DNA of 64,000 bases from an uncultured Actinomycetes bacterium (lineage in GTDB: Bacteria > Actinomycetota > Acidimicrobiia > Acidimicrobiales > RAAP-2). The notes under the pieces were generated by a model, which did not search any database, was not told the origin of the DNA, and saw nothing but the letters and a program-made list of their open reading frames with translations. The stretch covers positions 62,001-126,000 of the forward strand of contig CAIKCI010000031.1 in assembly GCA_903825895.1 (NCBI GenBank), given 5' to 3'. This document shows, piece by piece, positions 52,251-63,256 of this stretch; within the stretch, counting starts at the first letter, position 1; each line of letters opens with the position of its first letter. Made by a program: the position numbers and the translations under genes.

Positions 52251-52748
52251 CTAGGGCTGCGCCACCATGAAGATTGTTCCCGCGACCAGCACGAGCACAA
52301 TCCCATCGATACCCCATTGCAAACGGCGCGTGAGACGCCGAGGCTCTTGAGCATGCCCTCGATCGGGACTCGCCGCCACCATGCGACGGAGCGACGAGGC
52401 GGCCGGGAACACCAGACCTTCTCCGAGCGCAATACCCACAAGCCACAGCGCAAGACCAATGATAACGAATGGGTTCTTCCAGCCGTAGTGCCCTTCACTG
52501 GTCATCAAAAGAAGGATGCCGGTGGCGGGGATGCCATAGAGAAGCCGACCTGCGATCTCGCGACCGGGCGTGAAGAACCTTGCCCCCGATGCTGGCCACG
52601 GGCTGCCTTCACTCGTCTTCGCTAATGACCCGGCTGCGAGATAGAGCGCACCAACCACCATCAACGTGACGGCGACGAATCCCACATGCACAATGAGCAT
52701 CACGTCAAAGAGTTTCGAAGCGGGGGGACCCTCACTCGCAAAGAACAT
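52251..52748 (-). CDS. Four-helix membrane protein of unknown function (DUF2269-like)
   Basis: A protein of about 165 residues with four hydrophobic helices: LFDVMLIVHVGFVAVTLMVVGALYLAAG, GRLLYGIPATGILLLMTS, NPFVIIGLALWLVGIALGEGLVF and LQWGIDGIVLVLVAGTIFMVAQ. The early His in a membrane helix and overall layout resemble DUF2269 integral membrane proteins, but I cannot assign it firmly. The start is uncertain: ATG 52748 has AGGAG only one base upstream, and 52781 is an alternative. It is divergent from the phosphate transporter gene. Confidence 0.6.
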   Translation of the reverse strand: MFFASEGPPASKLFDVMLIVHVGFVAVTLMVVGALYLAAGSLAKTSEGSPWPASGARFFTPGREIAGRLLYGIPATGILLLMTSEGHYGWKNPFVIIGLALWLVGIALGEGLVFPAASSLRRMVAASPDRGHAQEPRRLTRRLQWGIDGIVLVLVAGTIFMVAQP

Positions 52749-52888
52749 GCTCCTAGTCTGGCTGATTTCGTGCCCACGCACCGCTCAGGGTGACAAGAGA
52801 TCAATCCCAAGGTGACCAGAGCAAGAAATCTCTGAGATTCAGCGATCTGGTGTTGCTCATGAAGCCTAAAGCGGTGTAGAACCTTTGC

Positions 52889-54034
52889 ATGCATCAGAGC
52901 CTCATGCTTGGTCTCGTTGTTGCGACTGCCTTAGCTTTTGACTTCACGAACGGCTTTCACGATACCGCCAACGCCATGGCTACTTCCATCGCCACCGGGG
53001 CTCTGAAGCCACGGGTTGCCGTTGCTCTGAGTGCGGTCTTGAACCTGGTGGGAGCCTTTCTCTCTCTTGCTGTGGCGGCAACAATCGCGTCAGGGATTGT
53101 GGACCAAAACTTCATCACGCTCCAAGTGGTCTTTGCCGGCTTAGTGGGTGGCATCCTTTGGAACGTCATGACGTGGTACCTCGGCATTCCCTCAAGTTCC
53201 TCCCATGCACTTATCGGTGGAGTTATCGGCGCCATGTTGGTGCACGCCGGCGGTCACGCCGTCTTGTGGTCAGGTATTTTGTCGAAGGTCTTTGTTCCCG
53301 CCATCCTCGCTCCATTCGTCGCTGGCTCGATTGCCGCCGCGGCAACGTGGAGTGCCTATCGCCTGACCAGAAAAGTAGATGAGGTCGTTGGAAAAAAGAG
53401 TTTTCGATGGGCACAAGTTGGGTCTGCTTCGCTGGTGTCGTTGGCTCACGGGACCAACGATGCTCAAAAAACAATGGGGATCATCACGTTGGCATTAGTC
53501 GCCAACGGGACGCTCCATGAAGGAGCTTCGACGCCAACCTGGGTGATCATCGCCTGCGCCTTGGCAATCTCGATGGGAACGTACCTTGGCGGTTGGCGAA
53601 TCATTCGCACCCTCGGCAAGGGCTTGACCGATATCGACACTCCGCAAGGTTTTGCTGCGGAAACCTCGTCGGCGGCGGTGCTACTGGCATCCACGCACTT
53701 TGGCTTCCCGCTCTCGACAACCCAAGTTTGTACAGGATCGGTTGTCGGCTCGGGAGTGGGACACGCTGCACCCGTGCGTTGGGGAGTCTTCGGGCGCATG
53801 GCGATCGCGTGGGTCTTCACCCTCCCCGCGGCAGGGCTCGTTGGAGCTGCAGCATTCGCTGGCCAGAATGCGATCGGTGGCAACGCAGGAGTCATTGTGT
53901 TGGCCGTCATCCTTGCTGGTGCCTGTGCGGGAATTTACGTGCTCTCTCGCAAGACAGCGGTCAGCCCTGAGAATGTCAATGCGGAATGGACCGGCGAAGT
54001 GAACGAAACCCACCCGACTGCAATGGCGGCGTAG
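52889..54034 (+). CDS. pit: Inorganic phosphate transporter, PiT family
   Basis: A 381-residue membrane protein with ten or more helices and both PiT signature repeats: FTNGFHDTANAMATSIATGAL near residue 20 and LAHGTNDAQKTMGIITLAL in the second half. The helix-pair motifs GIPSSSSHALIGG and GFPLSTTQVCTGSVVG are also clear. It is a low-affinity cation-coupled phosphate importer. The stop TAG overlaps a GTG of the small downstream membrane-protein gene, so the two are cotranscribed. Confidence 0.95.
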   Translation: MHQSLMLGLVVATALAFDFTNGFHDTANAMATSIATGALKPRVAVALSAVLNLVGAFLSLAVAATIASGIVDQNFITLQVVFAGLVGGILWNVMTWYLGIPSSSSHALIGGVIGAMLVHAGGHAVLWSGILSKVFVPAILAPFVAGSIAAAATWSAYRLTRKVDEVVGKKSFRWAQVGSASLVSLAHGTNDAQKTMGIITLALVANGTLHEGASTPTWVIIACALAISMGTYLGGWRIIRTLGKGLTDIDTPQGFAAETSSAAVLLASTHFGFPLSTTQVCTGSVVGSGVGHAAPVRWGVFGRMAIAWVFTLPAAGLVGAAAFAGQNAIGGNAGVIVLAVILAGACAGIYVLSRKTAVSPENVNAEWTGEVNETHPTAMAA

Positions 54035-54036
54035 TG

Positions 54037-54270
54037 ATGATTTTCGCCTCGACATTGATCAACTGGGGTGCCCTTGGCGAGGCCTTCCTCTACGCAGCGG
54101 TCTTTGCCATCGGTGTCGTCGTCGTGATGTCAAGCGGCATTCACCTCTACTCGCGCAGCGAAGGGCGCTTTGGCGCTCAAAAAGTCATCAATCTCGCTGG
54201 GGCCATCATCGCTTTACTTATCGTGCTGGCTGTGGTTGGCCTTTCCATCTACGAACTCACGGTCAAATAA
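54037..54270 (+). CDS. Small PiT-linked membrane protein
   Basis: A 77-residue protein with two hydrophobic helices (about residues 10-28 and 45-68) separated by a basic loop SRSEGRFGAQK. ATG at 54037 directly follows the PiT stop; an in-frame GTG at 54034 overlaps that stop and would give one extra residue. Small two-helix proteins of this type often follow PiT genes in Actinobacteria, suggesting a transporter accessory, but the function is unproven. Confidence 0.7.
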   Translation: MIFASTLINWGALGEAFLYAAVFAIGVVVVMSSGIHLYSRSEGRFGAQKVINLAGAIIALLIVLAVVGLSIYELTVK

Positions 54271-54404
54271 CTGCTTCAATGCCCCGAGGGGACTGAGGCC
54301 AAGGAGTTTCTGTAAAAGCGCCTTTCGTGCCAGATCTAACGTTACGCTGGAGGGACAGATGATCACGACATCACGTGGCCTGTTTTTCATGAAATGAGTA
54401 CCCC

Positions 54405-55394
54405 ATGACCGAGATGCGCCTAGATCCACTGTCGGGCCGATGGGTTGTGATCTCCCAAGCGCGCTCAAAGCGACCTGATGCCTTTGTCTTGAGCGCACAA
54501 CGTCTTGAACACGAGCCCCTCAAGCCCTGCCCGTTTTGTCCAGGCCATGAAGAAGAGACCCCACCGGCGCTGGTGACCTACGACGAAGACGGGAGTTGGC
54601 GGGTGCGGGTGGTGCCAAACAAGTACCCAGCATTCGACAGCGATGAGCCCTTTGTTGTTGAGAACCGAGGTCCGGTCTTCACTCTCGGGACGGCCGGCGG
54701 CATCCACGAAGTCTTCGTCCTCTCCCCTGACCACCATGCCGCCTGGTCGGATCTTGACGATCACCAAGTCGGTCTCGTCATGACGGCACTGCGCGATCGT
54801 TTAGTGGCCCACGCCGACCAAGAGAATGTTCGCTACACCCAAGCCATCGTCAATGCCGGTCGAGAGGCTGGAGCATCCGTTGAGCACCCTCATGGACAAC
54901 TTTTAGGTATGAGTTTCGTCCCCCGAGAAGTAGCCGATGAGCAGGCACGGTTTGCTCGCCTCACCGCCAATTGTCTCCTGTGCACGACGATTGAGGCCGA
55001 GGAGTCGGTCCGCCATCGCTTGGTTTACTCAGATGATCACGTCGTGGTCATCTCGCCCTACTGGGCAAGTGTTCCCTATGAGCTCTTGGTGATGCCTCGA
55101 GAGCATCGACCTCACCTTCATGACGCAAGTGACGATGTGGTGACCGCTGTCGGTCTTGCCATCAAGCGATCGCTGAAAGCACTTATCGCCACCATTGGCG
55201 ATGTTGCCTACAACCTGGTCTTTCACTCAGCGCCCAATCGAATGGGTGATCCCTTTCACTGGCATATCCATGTCGTCCCCAAGGCCACCACCCGAGCAGG
55301 CTTTGAAATGGGCACCGGGGTGGCGATCAATATCGTTCCTCCGGAACTCGCCTGCACTGAACTCTTGGCCTCCATCGAGACCCAAGCGAGTTAG
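54405..55394 (+). CDS. galT: Galactose-1-phosphate uridylyltransferase
   Basis: A 329-residue HIT-superfamily enzyme exchanging UMP between UDP-glucose and galactose-1-phosphate in the Leloir pathway. The start MRLDPLSGRWVVISQARSKRP is classical. A zinc-type CPFCPGHEE lies near residue 42, the catalytic motif is VEHPHGQLLGMSFVP with the nucleophile His, and the second HIT repeat has FHWHIHVVPK. The ATG at 54405 is used; M4 is an alternative. Other gal genes are not nearby. Its stop overlaps the meaB stop by 4 bases. Confidence 0.93.
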   Translation: MTEMRLDPLSGRWVVISQARSKRPDAFVLSAQRLEHEPLKPCPFCPGHEEETPPALVTYDEDGSWRVRVVPNKYPAFDSDEPFVVENRGPVFTLGTAGGIHEVFVLSPDHHAAWSDLDDHQVGLVMTALRDRLVAHADQENVRYTQAIVNAGREAGASVEHPHGQLLGMSFVPREVADEQARFARLTANCLLCTTIEAEESVRHRLVYSDDHVVVISPYWASVPYELLVMPREHRPHLHDASDDVVTAVGLAIKRSLKALIATIGDVAYNLVFHSAPNRMGDPFHWHIHVVPKATTRAGFEMGTGVAINIVPPELACTELLASIETQAS

Positions 55395-56359
55395 TCAAGC
55401 AAGCCGTCAGCTGCGCTGTAGGGATCGGTCGCGTAACGCACAAGGTCGTCAACTGCCTTATTGAACTCTTCGCCGTCAGCCACGTGTTCGATCTGATCAA
55501 TGAGTCGAGCTTGGATCACTCGACGGAGCTCTTCACGAAGGCGATCGGCTCGTCGCAGTTCAAGCTCACCCGAGTCTTCCAAAAACGAGCGATGCTGAGC
55601 GACCGTGTCCCAGAGTGTTTGGACCCCTTCGCCACTTTGCGCAACAGTCTCCACAATGGGAGGGCGCCACTCGCCCAACTGAGAAAGATCCAACATCTGC
55701 TCGAGGTCTCGCTTCGCTTCTCGCACCCCTGGGCGGTCCGCTTTATTGATCACAAAGATGTCGGCAATCTCCAACAGACCCGCCTTGTTGGCCTGCATAG
55801 AGTCGCCCCAACCTGGATTCACGACCACCACCGTCGTATCAGTCGCCGACGCCACTTCGACTTCCATTTGACCGACCCCTACGGTCTCAATGAGCACGAC
55901 GGGCATCCCGGCTGCGCCAAAGAGTCGCACCGCTTCGGGCACGGCCAACGAGAGGCCTCCGAGGTGACCACGGGTTGCCATGGAGCGAATGAACACCGTG
56001 GGGTCTGTTGCATGATCTTGCATTCGCACTCGGTCGCCCAAAATCGCGCCGCCGCTAAAGGGCGACGTCGGGTCGATGGCCAAGATACTCACTTGATCGA
56101 TGGGAGTGATGGTCTCTCCCGGCCAACCCTTGCGCACCACGCGGATCAACTGGTCGGTGAGCGTTGACTTTCCCGCTCCCGGTGCTCCCGTGAGTCCCAA
56201 GCTGTAGGGAGGGGCCTCACGGTAGGCCAAGGATGCGACCGCTGCGCTCTCGGGGCCACCTCGTTCGATCATGGTCAACAGACGCGCCAGGGCCACACGG
56301 CTTCCTGCCTTTGCTTCGTTGAGGAGTTCTAGGGGATCGCGCCCGGCTCGTGCCATCAC
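55391..56359 (-). CDS. meaB: Methylmalonyl-CoA mutase-associated GTPase MeaB
   Basis: A 322-residue G3E-family GTPase. Walker A is LTGAPGAGKSTLTDQLI near residue 60, followed by ILAIDPTSPFSGGAILGDRVRMQDHA, the Switch/Walker B region VLIETVGVGQMEVEVA, and the NKAD motif VINKADRPG. MeaB protects and loads adenosylcobalamin on methylmalonyl-CoA mutase, which creates a cobalamin demand consistent with the B12-uptake operon in this window. The mutase genes themselves are not here. Its ATG overlaps the murA stop (ATGA). Confidence 0.95.
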   Translation of the reverse strand: MMARAGRDPLELLNEAKAGSRVALARLLTMIERGGPESAAVASLAYREAPPYSLGLTGAPGAGKSTLTDQLIRVVRKGWPGETITPIDQVSILAIDPTSPFSGGAILGDRVRMQDHATDPTVFIRSMATRGHLGGLSLAVPEAVRLFGAAGMPVVLIETVGVGQMEVEVASATDTTVVVVNPGWGDSMQANKAGLLEIADIFVINKADRPGVREAKRDLEQMLDLSQLGEWRPPIVETVAQSGEGVQTLWDTVAQHRSFLEDSGELELRRADRLREELRRVIQARLIDQIEHVADGEEFNKAVDDLVRYATDPYSAADGLLD

Positions 56360-57621
56360 GTCCAGGCTACTTGCGCTCCCAGCGACGCCAAGGTCCCCAC
56401 AAAGTCTCGATAGCCACGCTCAATGTGCTCGACGCCCGCCACGATGGTCTCACCGTCTCCCGCTAACCCGCCAAGGACGAGTGCCGCACCCGCTCGGATA
56501 TCTGGCGCCTTCACCGGGGCCCCAGAAAGCCGTTCAACCCCTCGGACAACCGCGTGGTGGCCTTCGGTGCGGATATCAGCACCCATGCGCCGGAGCTCAT
56601 CGATGTAGCGAAACCGACCCTCAAAAAGGTTCTCTGAGACGATCGAAACACCTTCAGCCACACTGAGCGCCGTCACTAAAAAGGGCTTGTAGTCAGTGGC
56701 CACGCCAGGAAACGGCAGCGTGGCGATGTCGACCGCCTGGAGGCGACCTGGACTGCTGGCGTGGAGGCCATTCCCGTCAAAGGAGACGGTCATCCCCATG
56801 GCCCGCATCTTGGCGATCAACATTTCCATGTGCTCAGGATGACCGTCGGCCACCGTGACTGATCCCCCACCAAGCGCTGGAGCCAAAAGATAGGTTGCGG
56901 CCACGACGCGGTCGGGAATTACTCGGTGAGTGGTGGCATGGAGATTGTCGGCTCCTTCGACCACGATGCGCGAGGTGCCCGCTCCGGTGATTGATGCACC
57001 CATCGAGATCAGCATCGCCGCCAAATCAGCCACCTCTGGCTCACGGGCGGCATTTTCGATCACCGTCGTACCCTTCGCTGCGGCGGCGGCCATTAAAAGG
57101 TTGTCCGTTGCGGTGTGACTTGGATACTCGAGGACGAGGTGTGCGCCAGTCAAACGGCCGCTTGCGTCGCTGGCCGTTGCTTCGATAAAACCGTGTGTTG
57201 TAACAAAACGTGCACCCATCATGGCTAAGCCGTCGAGGTGGATGTCGATGGGCCGACTCCCAAAGTCGTCGCCGCCTGGAAGCGAGACGCGCGCGCTACC
57301 ACAGCGAGCCAGGAGTGGTCCGAGCACCACAATCGATGCTCGCATTTTTTCTACGAGTTCATAGGGTGCTTCAGGGATCATCGCCGCTGTTGGAGGCGAG
57401 ACAATCGTTAACTGCTCTTCTCCAAACATCACCTCACAGCCAAGGGCGCGCAGCATCTCGGCCATAATCATTACGTCGTTGATGTCCGGAGCATTTTCGA
57501 TCACATAGGTGCCTTCAGCCAAAAGACACGCTGCCATTAATTTCAAGACTGAGTTCTTCGCTCCCCCGGCAAACACTCTGCCCGAAAGGGGCGGACCGGG
57601 GGTGACGGTAATACGCTTCAC
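56356..57621 (-). CDS. murA: UDP-GlcNAc 1-carboxyvinyltransferase with Asp at the fosfomycin site
   Basis: A 421-residue EPSP-synthase-fold enzyme transferring enolpyruvate to UDP-GlcNAc, the first committed step of peptidoglycan. It starts MKRITVTPG, with the conserved [13 protein letters not shown]. The active loop reads [19 protein letters not shown]: the Cys attacked by fosfomycin (E. coli Cys115) is Asp, as in mycobacteria. GTG at 57621 gives the standard length; the longer frame from 57780 is unlikely. It is cotranscribed with meaB downstream and divergent from glpX. Confidence 0.95.
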   Translation of the reverse strand: MKRITVTPGPPLSGRVFAGGAKNSVLKLMAACLLAEGTYVIENAPDINDVMIMAEMLRALGCEVMFGEEQLTIVSPPTAAMIPEAPYELVEKMRASIVVLGPLLARCGSARVSLPGGDDFGSRPIDIHLDGLAMMGARFVTTHGFIEATASDASGRLTGAHLVLEYPSHTATDNLLMAAAAAKGTTVIENAAREPEVADLAAMLISMGASITGAGTSRIVVEGADNLHATTHRVIPDRVVAATYLLAPALGGGSVTVADGHPEHMEMLIAKMRAMGMTVSFDGNGLHASSPGRLQAVDIATLPFPGVATDYKPFLVTALSVAEGVSIVSENLFEGRFRYIDELRRMGADIRTEGHHAVVRGVERLSGAPVKAPDIRAGAALVLGGLAGDGETIVAGVEHIERGYRDFVGTLASLGAQVAWT

Positions 57622-57783
57622 TCTCTTAGTATTGCCGGTGAATCGCACCACTTTGTGCCGTGCGATCCATGCTCTGCCATCGCCCGATTTGCCGCTCTCT
57701 CGATCCTTTTTTTCTTTTCTCCATGAAGCCGTTGCCCTGCTGGGCCCTGCGCGGCACCAGTGAGTCTGAAGTAAAGTCAAGAC

Positions 57784-58776
57784 ATGGCATCAACCCCAGA
57801 AACGCCCGACCGTAATCTTGCCCTTGACCTGGTTCGGGTAACAGAAGCCGCGGCCATGGCAGCCAATCGCTTCATGGGCCGAGGCGACAAGAATGCCGCA
57901 GACGGAGCAGCCGTTGAGGCCATGCGCATTGTCCTTGGAACCGTTCAAATGGATGGCATTGTCGTGATCGGCGAAGGCGAGAAAGACGAAGCACCCATGC
58001 TCTTTAATGGGGAGCGAGTGGGTACCGGTGCCGCCCCCGAGTGCGATATTGCGGTGGACCCCATCGATGGGACAACCTTGACCGCGAAAGGCCGCCCTGG
58101 CGCCTTGGCCGTCATCGCCGTTTCTGAGCGGGGCACCATGTTTGACCCAGGTCCCTGCGTCTACATGGAAAAGATCGCCGTCGGGCCACGGGCTGCTGGG
58201 GTGATAGATATCCGAAACACCCCGACAGAAAACCTCAATGCGCTCAGCAAGGCCCTCCACCAGCCCGTGCAGAATCTCACGGCGGTTATTCTCGACCGAG
58301 AACGCCACGCTGATCTCATTGGTGAAGTCCGTCAAGCTGGAGCGCGCGTCCGCCTCATCACCGATGGTGACGTAGCTGGAGCAATCGCTACGAGTTGGCC
58401 CAACTCTGGAGCCGATATTCTTTACGGAATCGGCGGAACCCCCGAAGGTGTGATTGCCGCAGCGGCGCTCAAGTCTCTGGGAGGAGAGCTCATTGGTCGG
58501 CTTTGGCCTCGCAATGACGAAGAGCGAAACGCTGCAATTGCCGCAGGCTATGACCTTGACAAGGTGCTGACCACCGACGACCTGGTCTCAGGGGACAACT
58601 GCTTCTTCTCAGCGACAGGCATTACCGATGGTGATCTTCTCCAAGGAGTTCGCTTCACCGAATCAGGCGTCTCGACGCAGTCGATCGTGATGCGGTCACG
58701 CTCGGGCACCTGGCGCAAGATTGATGCCATGCACAGCCTCGAAAAACTCTCGCAGTTCTCTTCAATCGCCTATTAA
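57784..58776 (+). CDS. glpX: Fructose-1,6-bisphosphatase class II
   Basis: A 330-residue metal-dependent phosphatase of gluconeogenesis. Family motifs: [17 protein letters not shown] near residue 33, the metal-binding [11 protein letters not shown], and [12 protein letters not shown]. The C-terminal [15 protein letters not shown] is also conserved. Class II is the usual and often only FBPase in Actinobacteria. ATG at 57784 precedes [21 protein letters not shown]. With acetyl-CoA synthetase in the same window it supports growth on acetate or fatty acids. Confidence 0.95.
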   Translation: MASTPETPDRNLALDLVRVTEAAAMAANRFMGRGDKNAADGAAVEAMRIVLGTVQMDGIVVIGEGEKDEAPMLFNGERVGTGAAPECDIAVDPIDGTTLTAKGRPGALAVIAVSERGTMFDPGPCVYMEKIAVGPRAAGVIDIRNTPTENLNALSKALHQPVQNLTAVILDRERHADLIGEVRQAGARVRLITDGDVAGAIATSWPNSGADILYGIGGTPEGVIAAAALKSLGGELIGRLWPRNDEERNAAIAAGYDLDKVLTTDDLVSGDNCFFSATGITDGDLLQGVRFTESGVSTQSIVMRSRSGTWRKIDAMHSLEKLSQFSSIAY

Positions 58777-58788
58777 TCAAGCACCCTG

Positions 58789-58808
58789 CGTCGATCTGAG
58801 GATCGACG
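58789..58808. terminator. 8-bp hairpin between convergent glpX and atpC
   Basis: CGTCGATC-TGAG-GATCGACG is a perfect 8-bp stem with a 4-base loop, filling most of the 37-base gap between the convergent glpX and atpC stops. Neither strand has a clear T-run after it, so termination may be weak or depend on Rho. Confidence 0.5.
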
Positions 58809-58813
58809 AGGCA

Positions 58814-59323
58814 TTACATCTGTGATGCGGAGATACTGAGGCGCAGTTCAGCTCGGGCGAGTTCACCTTCGGCTACGGCCAACGCCGCCGTGGCATCAGC
58901 GGCACTCTCGTCGCCACTTTGGCGCCCCGACGCGGTGCGCAGTTCATTGACTCTGGCTTCCGCTGCGGCTTTTGATGCTTGAGCTCGCTCAAGATCAATC
59001 TCGCTAGCGATCTCCGCCACACCGGCTAACAGTGTGACTCGAGTGGTGCGCTCGGTGTCGCTGATCTCTTCAAGTAACTCTCCTGCCGCTCCGATGGCGG
59101 TGTGCACTTGCACAAAGCCTCCGTGGACCGCCACCGAGATCGTTCCACCTTCGATGGTCTCAATCTTGACGATCCCCGGGACGACGTCACCGATCAATTC
59201 AGCGTGATCAGCCATGACCGTCAGGTCGCCTTCTGAGGTTGTCATCACGACCGCAGTGGCCGGCCCTGCAAAGAGGGCCGCTTCTGGCGTGACGATCTCA
59301 AGACCAACGGCGTGTTCAGCCAT
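58814..59323 (-). CDS. atpC: ATP synthase epsilon subunit
   Basis: A 169-residue F1 epsilon subunit. The N-terminal beta-sandwich is visible in LEIVTPEAALFAGPATAVVMTTSEGDLTVMADHAELIGDVVPGIVKI, and the C-terminal helical hairpin follows from about residue 90 (IDLERAQASKAAAEARVNEL). The C-terminus is longer than in most bacteria (about 130-140 residues), with an added Ala/Glu-rich helix. Epsilon couples rotation and limits ATP hydrolysis. It is the last gene of the ATP synthase cluster and its ATG follows the atpD stop directly. Confidence 0.95.
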   Translation of the reverse strand: MAEHAVGLEIVTPEAALFAGPATAVVMTTSEGDLTVMADHAELIGDVVPGIVKIETIEGGTISVAVHGGFVQVHTAIGAAGELLEEISDTERTTRVTLLAGVAEIASEIDLERAQASKAAAEARVNELRTASGRQSGDESAADATAALAVAEGELARAELRLSISASQM

Positions 59324-60760
<1,437 letters not shown>

Positions 60761-61666
60761 TTATGCTCCTTTTTTCTGTCGAAGTGCTTCCGCACCACCG
60801 ACAATCTCCATGATCTCGGTTGTAATTGAATCTTGACGTGCTCGGTTCATAATGCGGGCGAGGGATTGGCTGAGTTCGTCAGCATTCTCGGTTGCCGCAG
60901 CCATGGCCCGCTGTTGGCTGGTGTGGAATGACGCCGAACCCTCTAACAGCGCACTGAAAATCTCACTTTCAAGCGCCTTCGGTGCCAACTCAGTAAGAAG
61001 AGCCTCTGCCTCGGGCTCAAACTCGGTATAGCCCGTCAAGACGTGGGTGGTCTCTTCTTCTTCACCCTCGCTTCGAGGATCAACGAGGGGAAGAAGTTGG
61101 CGTGCCTCGACCTTTTGACTCCCCGCAGAGTGGAAGCGGGTCGAGACCATCATCACTTGGTCAACGTCGCCGTTCACGAATGGTGCCGCGGCTGCAGCAG
61201 CGACCTCGCGGGCGTCACTGAAGGACGGACGATCGGCGAATCCTTGGAACGACGACTCAACGTCTTGGCCTCGGAAGCGAAAATAAGGTCCCGCTTTCTT
61301 GCCGACCACAATGACGCGGGTGGTCGTTGATGACGCGTTGAGTTCGATGATCAAGCGCTCGGCTGCTCGCAGCACCGAAGAGTTATAGGCACCAGAAAGT
61401 CCACGGTCACCCACAATGACCAGGATCAGTGCAGTTTCGACCTTCTCTGGGGTACCCAGTAATTTCTTGGAGGCTCGAGAGTCTCCCTTGGCGGTTTCGA
61501 GAACGATGCGCGCCATCCCTTCTTTGTACGGGCGGTTTGCTGCGATACGCCCTTGGGCCCGCTGAATCTGAGACGCCGCGATGAGTTCCATTGCCTTCGT
61601 GATCTTCCGCGTTGCTTGAACGCTCTTAATGCGGCGCTTAAGTACTCGCTCCTGTCCTCCAGCCAT
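60761..61666 (-). CDS. atpG: ATP synthase gamma subunit
   Basis: A 301-residue rotor subunit. The N-terminal helix LKRRIKSVQATRKITKAMELIAASQIQRAQ and the C-terminal helix ending LSQSLARIMNRARQDSITTEIMEIVGGAEAL are the conserved coiled-coil of the shaft. The Rossmann-like middle has LILVIVGDRGLSGAYNSSVLRAAE. An acidic insertion near residue 200 (DPRSEGEEEETTH) is a lineage feature and may contribute to regulation, as suggested for mycobacterial gamma loops. Confidence 0.96.
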   Translation of the reverse strand: MAGGQERVLKRRIKSVQATRKITKAMELIAASQIQRAQGRIAANRPYKEGMARIVLETAKGDSRASKKLLGTPEKVETALILVIVGDRGLSGAYNSSVLRAAERLIIELNASSTTTRVIVVGKKAGPYFRFRGQDVESSFQGFADRPSFSDAREVAAAAAAPFVNGDVDQVMMVSTRFHSAGSQKVEARQLLPLVDPRSEGEEEETTHVLTGYTEFEPEAEALLTELAPKALESEIFSALLEGSASFHTSQQRAMAAATENADELSQSLARIMNRARQDSITTEIMEIVGGAEALRQKKGA

Positions 61667-61708
61667 GTGTGCTCACCTCCTCGTTTCTCTTAGTGTGTTG
61701 AACGGTTC

Positions 61709-63235
61709 TTAGACCGAAGCGACGCCGCGGTCGAATCCCGACAAGAACGTTTCGACTGCTTTTTCCATGGCGTTGCCATCAGGCAGCGCACCGGTCGAGC
61801 GAATCGTTTCCAAAATGTCGGCGTGGCTCGCTCGAAAGTACTCACGGATCGAGTTTTCAAAGCGGCGCATCTCCGAGACGGGGATGTCATCGCAGTAGCC
61901 CTTGGTGCCCGCAAAGATGACGACCACTTGCTCTTCGACAGAGACTGGTGCATTCAATGGCTGCTTCAGCAGCTCGGTGAGGCGATAGCCACGGTCAAGC
62001 TGTTGTTGCGAGGACTTGTCGAGTTCTGAACCAAAGGTGGCAAAGGATTCCAAGTCTCGAAACTGCGCGAGGTCGATCTTCAAGGTTCCCGAGACTGCCT
62101 TCATGGCCTTGATCTGGGCTGCTCCACCCACTCGTGACACCGAGTTACCCACGTTGATGGCCGGTCGCACACCTGAGTAGAAGAGATCGGATTCCAAGAA
62201 GACCTGACCGTCGGTAATCGAAATCACGTTGGTCGGGATATAGGCCGAGATGTCGCCCGCCTTGGTTTCAATGATCGGCAACGCCGTCAATGATCCCCCA
62301 CCGAGCTCATCAGAGAGCTTGGCTGCACGCTCTAAGAGGCGGCTGTGCAAGTAGAAGACATCTCCTGGGTAGGCCTCGCGACCTGGTGGACGACGGAGCA
62401 AGAGAGAAAGTTGTCGGTAAGCCTCGGCTTGCTTGGACAGGTCGTCGTAGACCACCAATGCCGCTTGACCGTTTTCCATCCAGTGCTGGCCCAATGCACA
62501 ACCGGCGAAGGGGGCAAGGAATTTAAACGGTGCAGGGTCTCCAGCAGAGGCCACGACGACGACGGTGTACTCCATCGCTCCGGTGTCTTCTAAGAGCTTC
62601 ACGGTCTGGGCGACGGACGAGTTCTTTTGACCAATGGCCACGTAGATGCACTTCACGCCTTGGCCCTTTTGGTTCAGAATCGTGTCGATGGCGATCGTGG
62701 TCTTTCCCGTTTTACGGTCACCAATGATCAGCTCACGCTGACCTCGGCCGATGGGGGTCATTGCGTCAATGGCCTTAATACCCGTCTGCAGCGGCTCAGT
62801 CACGGGTTGACGACCAACAATGCCCGGTGCCTGAATTTCCATACGACGGTTCTCCGTGGCGTTGATCGGACCCTTGCCATCAATAGGCTCGCCAAGGGCG
62901 TTCACGACTCGTCCCAGCAGGGCGTCGCCACAGTCAATCGAGAGAATACGTCCCGTGGCTCGAACGATCTGGTCTTCTTCCAACGAGTCCACAGAACCCA
63001 GAACGACTGAGCCAACAGTCGACTCGTCCAAGTTCATCGCCAAACCCAGCGTGCCGTCTTCGAACTCCAAGAGTTCGTTGACCGCTGCTCCAGGCAGACC
63101 CGACACTCGTGCAATGCCGTCCGCGACTTCGACAATACGGCCGACTTGTTCGGCACCCACCTCTGGGGTGTAGTCGTCAACGTGACGCTTTAACGCTTCG
63201 GTGATCTCATTGGCGCTAATGGTCAGTTCTGCCAT
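61709..63235 (-). CDS. atpA: ATP synthase alpha subunit
   Basis: A 508-residue non-catalytic nucleotide-binding subunit. Walker A is [17 protein letters not shown], preceded by [11 protein letters not shown]. The arginine finger lies in [15 protein letters not shown], and the N-terminal beta-barrel and C-terminal helices are complete. The family signature [14 protein letters not shown] is intact. It lies between atpH and atpG on the same strand. The C-terminus has no mycobacterial-type hydrolysis-blocking extension beyond [10 protein letters not shown]. Confidence 0.98.
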   Translation of the reverse strand: MAELTISANEITEALKRHVDDYTPEVGAEQVGRIVEVADGIARVSGLPGAAVNELLEFEDGTLGLAMNLDESTVGSVVLGSVDSLEEDQIVRATGRILSIDCGDALLGRVVNALGEPIDGKGPINATENRRMEIQAPGIVGRQPVTEPLQTGIKAIDAMTPIGRGQRELIIGDRKTGKTTIAIDTILNQKGQGVKCIYVAIGQKNSSVAQTVKLLEDTGAMEYTVVVVASAGDPAPFKFLAPFAGCALGQHWMENGQAALVVYDDLSKQAEAYRQLSLLLRRPPGREAYPGDVFYLHSRLLERAAKLSDELGGGSLTALPIIETKAGDISAYIPTNVISITDGQVFLESDLFYSGVRPAINVGNSVSRVGGAAQIKAMKAVSGTLKIDLAQFRDLESFATFGSELDKSSQQQLDRGYRLTELLKQPLNAPVSVEEQVVVIFAGTKGYCDDIPVSEMRRFENSIREYFRASHADILETIRSTGALPDGNAMEKAVETFLSGFDRGVASV

Positions 63236-63256
63236 GGTGATTCCTCGTCTCTTTCT

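Noticed and set aside
56356-57780. MurA start at 57780
   Set aside because: It would add 53 residues without homology and reach the glpX start region; GTG 57621 gives the standard N-terminus.
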